A DNA stretch of 64,000 nucleotides, taken from assembly GCA_029891345.1 (NCBI GenBank), contig CM056993.1, positions 224,387,924 to 224,451,923 of the forward strand. Reading direction: 5' to 3'. The translations under genes and the position numbers were made by a program. Below are positions 23,491-34,884 of this stretch, piece after piece. The notes beneath the pieces were generated by a model. The model was not told where the DNA came from and did not search any database. It was given only the letters and a program-made list of their open reading frames with translations. The stretch comes from Dryococelus australis (lineage: Eukaryota > Arthropoda > Insecta > Phasmatodea > Phasmatidae). Each line of letters starts with the position of its first letter. Position 1 is the first letter of the stretch.

Positions 23491-24470
23491 ATGATTTTTG
23501 AATTTGTAATTTACAACTGAAAAGAGAAGTTAATGTTTGAATACTTATTTTAATATATTTAGATATGATGGCGAGGCAGAAACAAAGTGAAGTTGGCATA
23601 CGTGGCATGTTGCTGTTTTACCAAACGAAGTGTAAATTATACTTACTTCGAAAAACACTTCAAATTACCATATCATGTTTGTAGATATGTTTTTTAAACC
23701 TACCTAAGCAAGTTACGATGTTGTGATAAATCTGTGTTTCTGCGGCAGTAATAAATATACCGTGATGTGTGTTTTGTTAACCGCTGCGTGTTAAATAATG
23801 TGGCGTGGCTGTTTGGTGACAGTTACGCTGGATCTGTGTGTGCGTGATTTCAAATATTTGATGTGAACTATTTATACGTTGTAAGTGTGAACTGTTTTTA
23901 TGACCAAGTTATTTATTTATATCCACATATGTTTATTTATCATAACGTATCTTTGCTCGGGGGTTTGAAACACAGTCGTGTAACGTGATTTATTACCAAT
24001 CCGAACAAAATAACCAATCCCAGCCCCAATAAATTTGAATAAAACTAATACACAGTAAGTAGCAATACATATAAATATGAGTCGAATAAAAGTTATGTTA
24101 GGCTTATTTGAGTGCATGTTCATCGCTATATTTTAAGTTTCTATAACAAAAAATGAGCAACACGAGTTGCTTGCTTGATTTTAATGTCGCTTTTTCGTTG
24201 GACTGTCTATTCCTTCCTTATACGAACTGAGCCTGTCCTTTTACAGAAATAACCCAACACATACTACAGCTCATTACTCCACAGTTGTAACAGTGTTTAA
24301 CACAGTAGCTGCAAAATATTAAAGTGCATTACGTTAATGTGCTATGTCGTTGAAAACAAATATGTTAACATAACGTAACCGTAAGAACTATGATTAATTC
24401 AGGCATTTTTTTAAATGTCATAAAGCTGACCTGCGTCAATTGGCGTTCCCATGTGGGGTCAGTGTGTTCA
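23491..24470. other. AT-rich spacer between the two gypsy elements
   Basis: This ~1 kb does not match the end of either gypsy element and has no good open frame. A 68-codon minus frame at 23917-24123 is hydrophobic but unidentified. No LTR sequence is present, so both elements lack recognisable 5' LTRs here. Confidence 0.5.
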
Positions 24471-24540
24471 TCTGCGTCGCAACAACCGCGTAATCGGTGA
24501 CAAAATGGCGGACACCACGCCAGAATAACCACGAGAAGAC

Positions 24541-25500
24541 ATGAAGCCAACCACGTTGTCATTTGCGACAGACGCGACACCCGTGAACGTGACTAGTTGG
24601 GACATACCAACCGAACGATGTGTGCATTGCGGCCGACAAAGCCACTTGAACTTGCTAGACAACAATCTTTGGGAGAAAAATGTAAGCCAATGCATGCCCG
24701 ATACCACGCTATTGCCGTAAGAGCAACGCCTGTGCACGCGCACCGGATGTGATGGGGCGGGAAAACAGTGGTCCACGTGTCAGCAATGTAAACAAAACTT
24801 TCACCTCAGATGCATAGGGCTGGAGGATTATGTGACCTTCCGCGACGTGATCATAAACTGTACCGAATGCTGAGGGAGGAACTGTGTAGGAAATGCGCTG
24901 CTGGCAATACTGGAAAACAAACCCACGCCGTGGTCAGTCGTAGTTAGATACACGCCACAAGGTTTGACCGTGCCAGATAGAAATGAATTGCTGCCAACTT
25001 TTGTGGATCATGACTCCAAAGACCCAGGTATTTTTCTAGCAGTGTGTGACGAAAAACTACCCCTACACAGAGTACATAGCGATTACTGGACTGCAGTCAC
25101 CACCAACCATCTTAGGGTCACAGCCGCAACGTGGTGGAACCTCGTTCGCGACTACAGAGACATGGGAGGAGTTTTATTGGTAGGCAGGTTTGACACAGAT
25201 GGCGACACCATACAAGCCCAGCCTGACTGTACCATGAACAGCAGAGGGAAAGAGAGGACATCGAAGAGTTTATTCAGATAAAATTTGGACAAGCGTCTGA
25301 ATCCAGGGCAGCAAACCAACGGCATGCTGGTAATAGTGGTAGCTTTGTCAACACTGGACAATAGGCCATACTTGCGTCAAGCCAAGAGGAGAAGGATCGG
25401 GCAATTTACGTGGGAGGCGTGTTTGTACGAAAGAGATGTGCATGCGGGGCAGGAGTATCAATCGTCGGGGCAAAATCACACGTGGTTCTTGTAGATGTCA
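24541..25500 (+). pseudogene. Ty3/gypsy gag region with N-terminal PHD-type zinc finger (plus copy)
   Basis: Starting at ATG 24541, one frame runs with only two internal stops (24718 and 24871) to 25281. The first part carries a CVHC pair. After the first stop a Cys/His array appears: CTRTGC, then CQQC, four residues, HLRC, fifteen residues, CTEC. The spacing C-x4-C-x9-C-x2-C-x4-H-x2-C-x15-C-x2-C fits a PHD finger, with the usual Trp-x-x-Cys approach (QWSTC). Then follows a gag-like region with LPLHRVHSDYWTAV and LRVTAATWWNLV, similar to gypsy capsid segments. A shifted frame continues to ~25500. No convincing zinc knuckle is seen. PHD fingers read histone tails in host proteins; a role in targeting or virion assembly here is speculation. 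Confidence 0.7.
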
Positions 25501-25699
25501 CGTGACCGCCACCATCGTTTACGCCAATGTGGACGACCCGTGGAAAAAGGTTGAATTACCGCAATAACAACCATGATAACTACTACCAGGAAAATAGGTC
25601 GGGAAACAGAAGGGAGGTTGGGGAAACAGCACCTGCACCAATCTCACCACCAGACAGGAGAAGTCCGACAAATGTGGGTGCAACGAAGTAAGTGACAGT

Positions 25700-25960
25700 A
25701 CTGTACACGCATTATACGTGAACATTGAGTTAGAGGGGAAAAAATGTCATTGCCGTTGTAGACACAGCTGCGAGTCACAGTTTTGTACGTGAGGGACTGA
25801 TTCAGGCAATTACCACCAGAGTACCACCATGTTACCTACAATTTGCCACCACACACCAACAGGGTGAGGCCACCAGTGTTATGCACGTGACTGCAGGGAT
25901 ACGGGACTTTCGTACCAAGTGCGACACATACATTGTGCCGACTTATGCGAAGAGATGACT
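25700..25960 (+). pseudogene. Ty3/gypsy aspartic protease (plus copy)
   Basis: A frame from ~25720 gives VIAVVDTAASHSFV, the active-site region of a retropepsin with DTAAS in place of the common DTGAS, followed by EGLIQAIT and a beta-rich stretch. It lies between gag and RT as expected. A frameshift just upstream separates it from the ELEG start and a stop ends it at ~25958. The change of Gly to Ala in the active-site loop would be unusual and may be a decay mutation. The enzyme would cleave the gag-pol polyprotein. Confidence 0.75.
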
Positions 25961-25999
25961 CTCGGATTACTGTGGCTAATTGACAACCAAGACGCCCAT

Positions 26000-26910
26000 C
26001 GAGATGCATCTCGTCCGTCATCACGTGGAAGGTGGGCGCTGTACACCATGGGAGCCACATCGCCGACAACTGCCGTGCCACTGGAGGAATTCTCGAACGA
26101 GGTGACGGTGCAATACCAAGGAAGGATACAATATCTGCTGGACCAGTACTCCAGTGTATTTCACACAGAGGGGAAGCTGCAGCGCACTGACATCACCGAG
26201 CACGCTATCATCATGATGCACGAGGACCTGGTGTCCTCCAAACCACGAGATCCAGATAATTTCTTTAGAAACGTGATGAACCAGCAGGTATGTGAAATGT
26301 TGAGTGACAATGTTATTGATCCTATGCAGAGTCTCTATAACTCAAGCATTACACTAACTCCAAAAAATGACGGAGAATGGAGGCTTTGTGTGAACTTTCC
26401 CCCTTAAATATAATCACAGTAAATATGCCACTATCTGTAATCAATATCAAGGACATTTTGTCAAAACTAGAGCCTGCTGCAGTATTTACCTCACTAGATC
26501 TAAGTCTGGATATTGGCAATTGTCTATCTACCCCAAAGACCGTAAAAAGATTGCCTTCTCTACATCTGATGGACGAAGATTTCAGTTTTTCGCCATGACG
26601 TTTGTTTTAAAATGTGCTCCCAATACTTTCCAAAACTTTATGGTCAATGTCTTAAACAGATATACATAGAAAACTTTGCGATGGCGTACCTTGACGATAT
26701 GTTAGTGTGGTCAAGTAGTTGGAAGGAGAACACCTACATCATCTGAGCCTTGTGTTTGAAAGGTTAGAGCGCAATAAACTGACATGTAAAATCGACAAAT
26801 GTAAGTTGGGCATGAGTAAGATGGAATTTCTAGGGCATTATGTCTCAGGGGACGGACAGGAAACACAACACATCCAGCAAATACAGGAAACACCAACCCA
26901 CAGGGCATGA
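26000..26910 (+). pseudogene. Ty3/gypsy reverse transcriptase (plus copy)
   Basis: The 25919-26407 frame leads into RT with EHAIIMMHEDLV, then NSSITLTPKNDGEWRLCVN (motif 2). A shifted frame at 26410-26600 gives LNIITVNMPL and SLDLSLDIGN, motif A with the catalytic Asp (SLDL). Next come AMTFVLKCAPNTFQNFMV (motif B, 26595-26650) and AMAYLDDMLVWSSSW around 26680-26715, the intact YLDD box. The 26719-26910 frame adds LERNKLTCKIDKCKLGMSK and MEFLGHYVSGDG. At least three frameshifts or stops interrupt it. All RT motifs are present in order, so the loss of function is due to point and small-indel decay. Confidence 0.9.
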
Positions 26911-26946
26911 AAACAAGTGTGAAATTTTTTTGGTTTAATCAATTGG

Positions 26947-27183
26947 TTGCGGGAATTCGTCCCTAATTTTTCTGTCATTACCGCACCACTCACAGAACTG
27001 TTAGCGGAAAAGCGGAAATTTGTATGGAAACCCCAAGCAGACCAAACATTTCAAGAGATCAAACTTGCATTTCTGAACTGTCAGCCACTAGTCAAATTTA
27101 ACCTAGAACTCCCGGTTACCATACAGACAGATGCTAGTCAGGAGGGTATTGGAGCGGTGTTTTACCAGACACAAGCAAGATAA
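26947..27183 (+). pseudogene. Ty3/gypsy RT-RNase H tether (plus copy)
   Basis: A 78-codon frame with REFVPNFSVITAPLTELL, then FVWKPQADQTFQEIKLAF and LPVTIQTDASQEGIGAVFYQ. This is the connection domain plus the first RNase H strand with its catalytic Asp (QTDAS). The rest of RNase H is absent: after ~27180 the DNA aligns directly with integrase N-terminal DNA of the minus copy (22560 and below). About 0.35 kb has been deleted. Confidence 0.85.
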
Positions 27184-27189
27184 CGGGAT

Positions 27190-28175
27190 CAACACCACCA
27201 CTCATATTGCAAAACATTGTTGACAAATGTCCGAGCGAACTTGTATCACTAAATGTCCATAACGTCTGAGAAAAGTACATGTTGCGCAAGAAAACTCCCC
27301 AGATGCACCATAACGCCGGCAACACTGCACAGACAGGTTTTTTAAACACTGAAGGGTAGTAAACCGAGAAATTCAGGTTCGCCTGCCTGGAACTTGCCGG
27401 AAATGGAGGACATACGTACAGAGGAAAACCCGTGATCTAGTAATGGGATATGGACATAACAGTCTGGAACATGGACACCCGGGTTCAGAGCAGACACAAG
27501 AGGAATTTTGAAAAACATTTTCACTGGCCAGGCGTGCAGACACACGTGCACCAATACATCTAGAATTGTGTTACGTGTTAACACTAGGAAACCGCGGAGA
27601 ACAGACAGCGATGCACCACAGCAACCCCGCCAACCGAATCCTTTAAAACCGTTGCTCTAGATATCATTGGGGCCCGAATCCCCTACACCAAAAGTGGGAA
27701 ACATTTACTAGTAGTTGTAACAGACTCGTTTATGAGATAGACAGAGGCTTTCCCTGTCAGTAATGTCCGGGCCCCCACCATGGCTCATATCCTGCAAAGT
27801 GAGTGCTTCCCAAGGTGGGAATAACCTAACTATTTGCTAACCAATAATGGCACCCAGTTTGTGGGAAAGAAGTGGAGGGAATACTATACTGCATGGGGAA
27901 CCGAACACCGCACCACCTTGGCCTACAACCCCATGGCAAACCCAACCGAACGCTGGAACCAGGATGTAAAGCTACAGTTACGAGTCTGGTTAGGAGCCGA
28001 CCACACGAGGTGGGCACAACTCATTCCGGAGGTGATGTTTTCTATAAGGAACAGAGTGAATGCAATAACCGGAAAGACACTCGCCGAGATGGTACAAGGC
28101 AGCGAATTGTGTGTGCCAGGAGATCCCCACGAAAACCCACCAGTACCATCAGAAGAAATTGTAAATCGCCAATAG
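27190..28175 (+). pseudogene. Ty3/gypsy integrase, catalytic residue altered (plus copy)
   Basis: Integrase inserts the cDNA into the genome. The zinc-binding region (27190-27640) is full of stops. The core starts near 27655 with LDIIGARIPYTKSGKHLL (first catalytic Asp), continues with VVVTDSF, then, after a frameshift, LLTNNGTQFVGKKW at 27834. Here the second catalytic Asp (normally DNGTQF) is Asn. The third acidic residue is kept in NPTERWNQDVKL. The tail gives WAQLIPEVMFSIRNRVN and TLAEMVQGSEL. Neither gypsy copy in this window has an intact integrase. Confidence 0.88.
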
Positions 28176-28299
28176 GTAAATGAGCAGTCGTGGGAAAATC
28201 AGGAAAGGCATTGTGACACGTGGGTACCAGAGTGTAGGAAGCAACCACCCAAAATTATTATGTGAGAGAAAACCCATTATCTGCAGGGATAAAAAAAAA

Positions 28300-28715
28300 A
28301 CCATTTAGCAGGGCTGGTACCCAAATGGACTGAGCCAGTGAAAGTAACACAGAAATTGGGAGATTTCATTTTTCTAGTAAAGTTGGGACAGAGCCGTGTG
28401 ACGAAATTACACCACGATGATCTGCATATCACCCGCACACTGTTAGGGAAGAGAGGGAAGGAGACGCAGATAAGCCAAGTACGACGGAGATCACGGCGCA
28501 GCAAACCAGAAGACACGCGGGGATGTAAGCCCATGAGTCTGAATGTAAACAACACTAGTCTCGCAGCTCTATGTCAACCACATGTAAACAACAGCCTGTT
28601 TAATGCCACTTCATTCAGGAGCATTGCGCCACCAGAACACTCCACACTGAACAGGCAGGGGAATTACAGTAGAAGTGTCCATGCAGATGTCAGTACAATA
28701 AATAGTAATTAACCG
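28300..28715 (+). pseudogene. Ty3/gypsy integrase C-terminal tail (plus copy)
   Basis: The frame upstream and into 28338-28712 reads AGLVPKWTEPVKVTQKLGDF, then LVKLGQSRVTKLHHDDLHI, a post-core integrase region like that of the minus copy. It is followed by a basic stretch (RRRSRRSKPEDTR) and a polar Asn/Ser-rich tail ending at ~28710. The spacer to the polypurine tract (~330 bases) is non-coding. No env-like gene is visible. Confidence 0.75.
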
Positions 28716-29040
28716 TTTAGGGGTTTCTCCATGTCAGAAGAGCAAAGCATCACAGAACTGGTTAGTATTAGGGGGTTTCAGGAGAGCAGTAAGTAGGCGT
28801 GTGCAACGGTAAGTGAAAAGTGCCATATAAACAAACCACATCACGTCAATCGCAAGAGAAGTGAGCCGCCATCTAGCCCCAACAACATGGTTCCAGTAAA
28901 CACCCCACCCCCCTACAAATGCCGTAGAACATGTGTCTCTGAGGCCATGCCTCATCTGCCTTCGACCGGTGGTCCCAGTTCATACCTGGACGGAGCCCAG
29001 CAGAGCAGGGTTGAGCTGCTCGCATTGTCTTGGCCTTCAA

Positions 29041-29048
29041 GGGAGGGG
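29041..29048 (+). other. Polypurine tract of plus-strand gypsy element
   Basis: GGGAGGGG six bases before the inferred LTR start at TGATACC. The surrounding bases match the minus copy (CTGCTCGCA, GGCCTT-AAGGGAGGGG). Confidence 0.7.
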
Positions 29049-29053
29049 TCGTT

Positions 29054-29835
29054 TGATACCGGCTAAGAGCCAGCGGCAGTCAGACCATGATGGCGCTCAC
29101 CGTTAACGTTAACACGTGTCCAGTACTGCTGCACGTACTTTCCCAGAACGGGACCATTTATTTCAACGCTATGTATTTCTATTTCATGATCAAAACATGT
29201 TTGCAAAGTGTAATATGTTTGAATTTCAATATTATAAACTCTGAAAACAAAGTGCCGGCAACGCCGAAGAACAGGACAATGATACTCAGGCTTAGACAAC
29301 TTCAAAGACATTGAAATAATAACAGAAATTCAACATTAACAATCTATTTGTGAAAATGTATTAAAATTGTTTTCTGTGCCATTTAAATTCTCACTCATAT
29401 TTTTTGCTTGGCGTGCATAGCACTTCTGCAACCCGTAGGCAGTCATGGTAGATCCACGCGACACCTGCCTCTTGGCAGTCATCCTAGGAGAGCTGGCAAG
29501 GTTAAGATGATGTCATGTACACACTTCATACTTTTGCACTGATGTAGATTTCCATAGTTTCACTTTAGTATACTGGTTAACCTTTGCTTTGCATACGTTT
29601 TACCAGACATCCCCAGCATAATGCTTCTGCTTAAATAATTACTTTGCACCCTTGTGGCTTTTTGAAACTTAAATTGATGGAAGGATGAAAGATGTCGGAG
29701 AGGCTGCACGGCCCATGCAACTTTGAATCAAGCACCATCCACCTATGTTAAAGGCTTTTACGTTGTAATTTCTGCTTCATTGCCACGGGCAATATTAAGG
29801 ACAAATTTGTACGTGTGTATTTTAGGGTTTTGTCA
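29054..29835 (+). repeat. 3' LTR of plus-strand Ty3/gypsy element
   Basis: Begins TGATACCGGCTAAGAGCC after the polypurine tract and aligns with the complement of 20295-21078. The 5' boundary is clear. The 3' boundary is approximate: similarity holds through GTAATTTCTGCTTC (~29772) and fades near 29835. No TATA box is obvious. A short unassigned segment, 29836-29930, separates it from the LINE fragment. Confidence 0.75.
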
Positions 29836-29930
29836 TGCTAAATTGTTTTACGGCCACATCACTTGCGACCACATGGTTAACTGCCCCCAAGTCCGTGTTG
29901 CACCATCATCGCGCTTCAAGTGTTCTTGTT

Positions 29931-30636
29931 TGTACAGATGGGAGGGACAAGAGATAGAAGAAACAGCAGAATATAAGTATCTAGGGATTGTACTGCAGGG
30001 AGACCTCAGGTGGAAAAAACAGGTAGAGAGGGTGGTTGCAAAGGGAAGAAGGGCTCTGGGTATGCTGGGAAGGATGCTGAAGGGCATCAGCTGTGAGGTG
30101 AAGGAGAAGGCGTATGGCACAATGGTAAGGCCAATGTTAGAATATGCTGCAGCAGTATGGGACCCGTATGTGGAGGTGGAGGTGCGAGAACTGGAAAAGG
30201 TGCAGAGAAGGGCAGCATGATGGGTGAAGTGTAGGTGGAGAAGGCAGGGGCATGATGATGAGAAAGAAGGGAATTATAGGCCATCAGTGATGAAAGAAAT
30301 GGGGTGGAGCTCCTTGAAGGACAGGAGGAAAGTTGAACGGTTAGTCAGAATGTACAGATTGGTGAATGAAGAGGGAGGATGGGGAGGGCTACACTGCAAG
30401 CTAAGTAAGGGGTGTTTTGAGGAAGAGGAAACAACAGTGAGAAGCTTCAGAGGGTGTGGAGGAGAACGGAGCGGGTTAGGCAGTCCATACTTGTGAGGTC
30501 TATGAAGGAGTGGAATGTGTTGAGGGAGGAATTGGTATGTGTGAGAAGGGTTGGTAAGTTCAGGAAGGGAGTGGAAAAGGAGTTGGTTGGATGAAGGAGA
30601 GGTGAGAGAGTTGGCCACCAGGCGGTAGCCTAATTG
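29931..30636 (+). pseudogene. 3' end of CR1-like LINE (5'-truncated copy)
   Basis: From about TGTACAGATGGGAGG onward this matches the LINE at 55746-56392 at roughly 95 percent by eye. The frame encodes the region after the RT catalytic core: AEYKYLGIVLQGDLRW, then AKGRRALGMLGRML, EKAYGTMVRPMLEYAAAVWD and ELEKVQRRAA before a TGA. Downstream frames give GNYRPSVMKEMGWSSL and RKVERLVRMYRLVNEEGG. The end is marked by GTAGCCTAATTG in both copies, the likely 3' terminus. It is a 0.7 kb 5'-truncated insertion, typical of target-primed reverse transcription. It retains 63 bases that the larger copy has lost. Confidence 0.88.
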
Positions 30637-30639
30637 AGA

Positions 30640-33600
30640 GTGTATTTACGTCGCATAGACACAAAAATATATGGGTGTTTTAGTTTATACATGAAGAGAT
30701 GTTATTCAGCGATTAAACAGTCAGAAAAAAAAAAATCAGGATTAACTTAGCAGAAAGTGGTGGGAAAAGCCTTCATGGTAGATTTACAGTGGACAGACAA
30801 CTGTGTGCAATGAAACACTGTTTGGATTGTGCAGATAAATTTTTTCTCACACGTTGTGATTATTCTCAAGACCAAAACAAATTTGACAAACATAGGATTC
30901 ATTTGATGAGAGCTGTTTGCAAGAATTATGTTGAAACGGGTGTGCACTATTTCAGCAAAAACCCAGTAGATATGGCTGAAATAGTTTATTTTTATTTTTT
31001 TGGTTATTTATATTAATTGTATTTATATTAATTTTATCAACAACTCGACTCATCAGGATAATGTTTATTACTTATAAACTGTGTGGCTGAAGTTTGTGTG
31101 TGTTACTGGACACTTTGAAGAAGAGGCTGTAATGTTTGTCATGAGAGACTTTTTCATCATAGGCTGCCCACGGTAAACTGAGTACTTTCGAAAGCCCTGC
31201 TTAAGGTGATAAGACCTACTGGTATGCACATTGTGTATTATTACAGGATTTGTATATTTAACATTACCATAGACTGCATTTGTGTGTCAGTCAAGTGAAA
31301 CGTCAAAATTAGGTATTAGGAAATTACATATTTTGCAAATTTCTTAATTAATACACTTAAATGCACCAAAAAGAGTCATAAAGCCAAATAAATAATTTCA
31401 GTATTCACAAATGTTAACATAACAATTTAAATCAAGTGTTTAGACATGAAACTACTTCCCTTCAATTACCAACTTTACTGGGCACGCAGGCCAGTGCCCG
31501 TAAAACTACATGTGGGTAGGTAGGGGCAGTGACGTTATTAAAATATTGATTTCAGAAGTGCTAACTTTATCGTAAACATCCTTTAGTTATGTATTTGTCA
31601 GTTTGCTTTAAAATTTGCAGCAGTATATTTATCAGTGATCAGCTTTACATCTGAAGTTGTTTTTGTTACTGTATACTTCAAAAGATATGTTGATTATAAT
31701 GATTGACTTACATTAGATTTTCTATTGTATGTTATGTAGTGGACAATTTGAAGGATTATGCAGATGCAAGCATGACCTATACGTATCAAGCTATCAACAA
31801 ACAAAAACATTGTAATGCCCCCTGTTAATAATATGCATAATGAAGATGTTTATAGTTACATAACTTGACAAATTAAAAACATTCATGTCAATACTGTTAG
31901 AACAACGAAGTATAGCACAAACAGTATTAAGGCTAATGTTGCAAAGCTATATGATAGTTACATACTAATATCAGCAATAAAGTTGTCATGTGTATTGTAA
32001 AAAGCGGTGAAAAAGTATTTGTGGGTAATTTATGAGGCTCACATTTGACATGTGTGCAAACTTGAATTTTGCATGGATTAATAACCCACTAGGGTTAATA
32101 TTTAGCTGTTACCAAATATTTGAATCCAGATTACAATAATATACATTTATCAGAGGCTATGTATATTTATATTTTGTCAGTAGATACGAGTACTGTAGTA
32201 ATGTTACAAGTAGATATTGTGCATTGTAGAATCTAAAGAACAATTTAGTGATGTAAAGTGAAATGATGTAGGCTAACTTTTGCTTATCTCGTGGAACTAT
32301 ATATCACATAATATGTTATGTGGGAATAGCGTTAAGCTTCATTAAAATTCTATTTTCTTTGAATACTGTACAGATTCTAAATGCAAAATAGTGTTTTCTT
32401 TTACTTATCTTACTATTCATGTATCGAACTTTTGTTACTGTTGTTGTAAAATGTGTAAAGTATATTAGGTGGAAATATTGTAATGCATTGTTGTTATAAC
32501 GACATTACTGTGTAAAGAAATCCATACAAAGTCGCAGACAGGCATGTATGTATAGTCCCTGAAACGAGCAGTGCTCTCTGGGACATTCTACATATAAATT
32601 TAAAAATAAATAAATAATTACATGGGTTACTTTTATTAGTTTTGTTTATGTAAATTGACTTAAAATTATGATCATTAATCATGAATATCAGTGGTCACTT
32701 TTATAAGTGACATTGTATGTGTTACTAGACACTTTGATGGATAGGCTGTACCGATTATTATGAGTGACTTTCATAAATTATGTATTTGTCAATTGACTTC
32801 AAAATTGCAGTATTGTGTTTGTCAGTGATCAGATTTATATAGGCTATCTGCAATTGTATTTGTTACGGGACACTTTCATTAAGTTACTGTAGCTTTGAAT
32901 TTTGAAATTCACTTTAAAACCAGCAGAATTTTAATTATCAGTGATCAGTTTTATATTAATAATTGTATGTTGGTGGATATATTGATTATTATGATTGACT
33001 ATCATTGGTCAGTTTTATATCTGAAATTGTATTTGTTACTAAACACTTGGAAGGATATAATGGTTATTATAACTTTGCATAAAATACAGATGATAATTTA
33101 ACTGCACTTTTTTAATTTTTGCTACATGTTTCTGATTTGACTAACTGCTAATGTAAGACCAACTCTGTGACTGGTTCATTCTGTGCACTCCTCACTTTAT
33201 GCGACAATACACTACTATATAAAAAAACTAAATAAATTTACTAGAAGTCCACAAGAAAACCTTTGTTACCATCGCCTGGGCTGTGCTGGCAGCCCAAATG
33301 CAGGCACCCAGGTAGGCGAGCCACCAGCGCTTACAGTACCTTAATGTGTCTTTCATCACACAACAATGCTAGATCTCACATTCCTAAATAGTAACCACTG
33401 TCAAATTCTGAGAAGCACATGCTTTTGCAAGTGCAGGGGCTATGAAAGGGAAATTTAATTACTTATGTTAATTCACTTTCACTTATTTCACATCATGCAA
33501 AAATTTTAGCTGACATGTACCTCAATTCGAGTATGGTGCCAGTCATTTTTTATGGGTAGGGTCTATATAGGCTGTTTGGCCTAGTAAAAACCAGATGATT

Positions 33601-34680
33601 TTACTGGCAAATAAAGTGCATAGTTGTTACAAGACCAAGTTCCCATTACATTTAAATTGACTTATTTTGAAATGCCACATGCACAGACATTTGATTCGTG
33701 CATAAATCAGAGCTTTGCAGGGCCTATTTATTTGATGAATTCTCCACTTTGTTCTCCATATTTGACCTGATAAACCTTTGTTTCCCCTCACATCAGTTGT
33801 GTGCATTAATCTTTTGTACTTAAACTGCGCTACGGTGGAGAGGGCAGATTAAAAAATTTGGGCTTCAAAAGCATTAAGTTACCAGATACCGGCATGTTTG
33901 TGCAGCAGTTTATTATAGTCTTATAATTGCTTAATAAAAAGCATTTATTAAGTAGTAACTTTACATTGACATGTAAAATGTCTTAACAGAATATTATGTC
34001 TCAAGTTGACCCCCCTACTTCCCCTTCTTTTGCAAAAATATGCAGTGTAAGTCAATCTCTGATTTCTCAGGATAAAGTGTAATGTTATCATTTAAAAATC
34101 TCCAAAATTTATCAATTTTTATGGTACCTACTGTATGGAGTTTTACGGAATAAGAATACTTTTTTAAAAATTCATAGCTGTGACTTTATTACCTTCTTTT
34201 GTACGTAAAGTTCCTGGGTTGATAATTACCAACGTACAGGTTGATCATTACCAACGTACAGGTTGTTCATATGAAACCTTGTGAAATTTAACTGCTACTT
34301 TTTTAGTAATTAATTACAATATAGCAAAAATTAAAAAGAAATGTTTTGCTTAACCAATATTATTTCATTAGTCAATGCATTCATTTAGCTCATGTAAATT
34401 AGCTTATTGTTTAGGTCCAAATAATTTTAAAAATTGTCCCTTTCCCATTCATTCATGTAGTGGCAAGGTGGATTGATCTCGTACACTATATGCCAGCACT
34501 GATGCAGCGCTGTAGTAGCCTATACAGCTGTGTTCTCTGCATCTGTGCAGGAGGGAAATGGGTCACAAGGCTACTAATTTTAACATAAAAAATGAAGAGG
34601 TGGAGTTGCCCACTACTCGCAAGTAGAAACACATAAATTAAGGAGCACGATACATTATTTATGCAGGTCCACAATTACTG
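30640..34680. other. AT-rich region, tandem repeat only
   Basis: No gene recognised. A 75-codon plus frame at 30789-31016 (with LCAMKHCLDCADKFF) is unidentified. The region holds the degenerate repeat described at 31590-33090. A 22-bp perfect-but-one tandem pair (ATTACCAACGTACAGGTT core) lies at 34221-34264. The rest is unique-looking AT-rich DNA. Confidence 0.5.
31590..33090. repeat. Degenerate tandem/dispersed repeat, TCAGTGATCAG units
   Basis: A recurring unit begins TCAGTGATCAG, continues TTTATATCTGAAATTGTATT and TGTTACT-GACACTT, then GATTATTATGATTGACT. Copies start at ~31636, ~32690, ~32821, ~32939 and ~33006. A weaker piece with TGTTACTGGACACTTTGAAG lies at ~31110. The four right-hand units are adjacent and 65-135 bases long; two copies lie ~1 kb upstream. 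Units are truncated variably, as in an old minisatellite with a unit of about 120 bp. Confidence 0.55.
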
Positions 34681-34682
34681 TG

Positions 34683-34701
34683 TTTTTTTTTTTTTTTTTT
34701 T
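34683..34701. repeat. T19 homopolymer
   Basis: Nineteen thymines, which could be the A-tail of a minus-strand retroposon; nothing recognisable lies to its right except the (TA)n tract. Confidence 0.75.
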
Positions 34702-34819
34702 ACAGAAAATCAATACATTGTAATGTTTGAGGAGTTGAAAAATGGAAAGAACTGTGTGTGTGTCAACATTGTGTACAATACCCAGCTGTGCATAACAATA
34801 TGGCATTATGACAGGGTAC

Positions 34820-34821
<2 letters not shown>

Positions 34822-34881
<60 letters not shown>
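34822..34881. repeat. (TA)n microsatellite, ~30 units
   Basis: An uninterrupted TA dinucleotide tract of about 60 bases. A spurious Tyr-Ile ORF crosses it on the minus strand. Confidence 0.95.

Positions 34882-34884
<3 letters not shown>

Noticed and set aside
24468..24776. 102-codon minus-strand frame
   Set aside because: Antisense to the PHD/gag frame of the plus-strand gypsy element.
33280..33330. Hairpin CCTGGG...CCCAGG
   Set aside because: A 6-9 bp stem with a long loop is expected by chance; nothing nearby supports a function.
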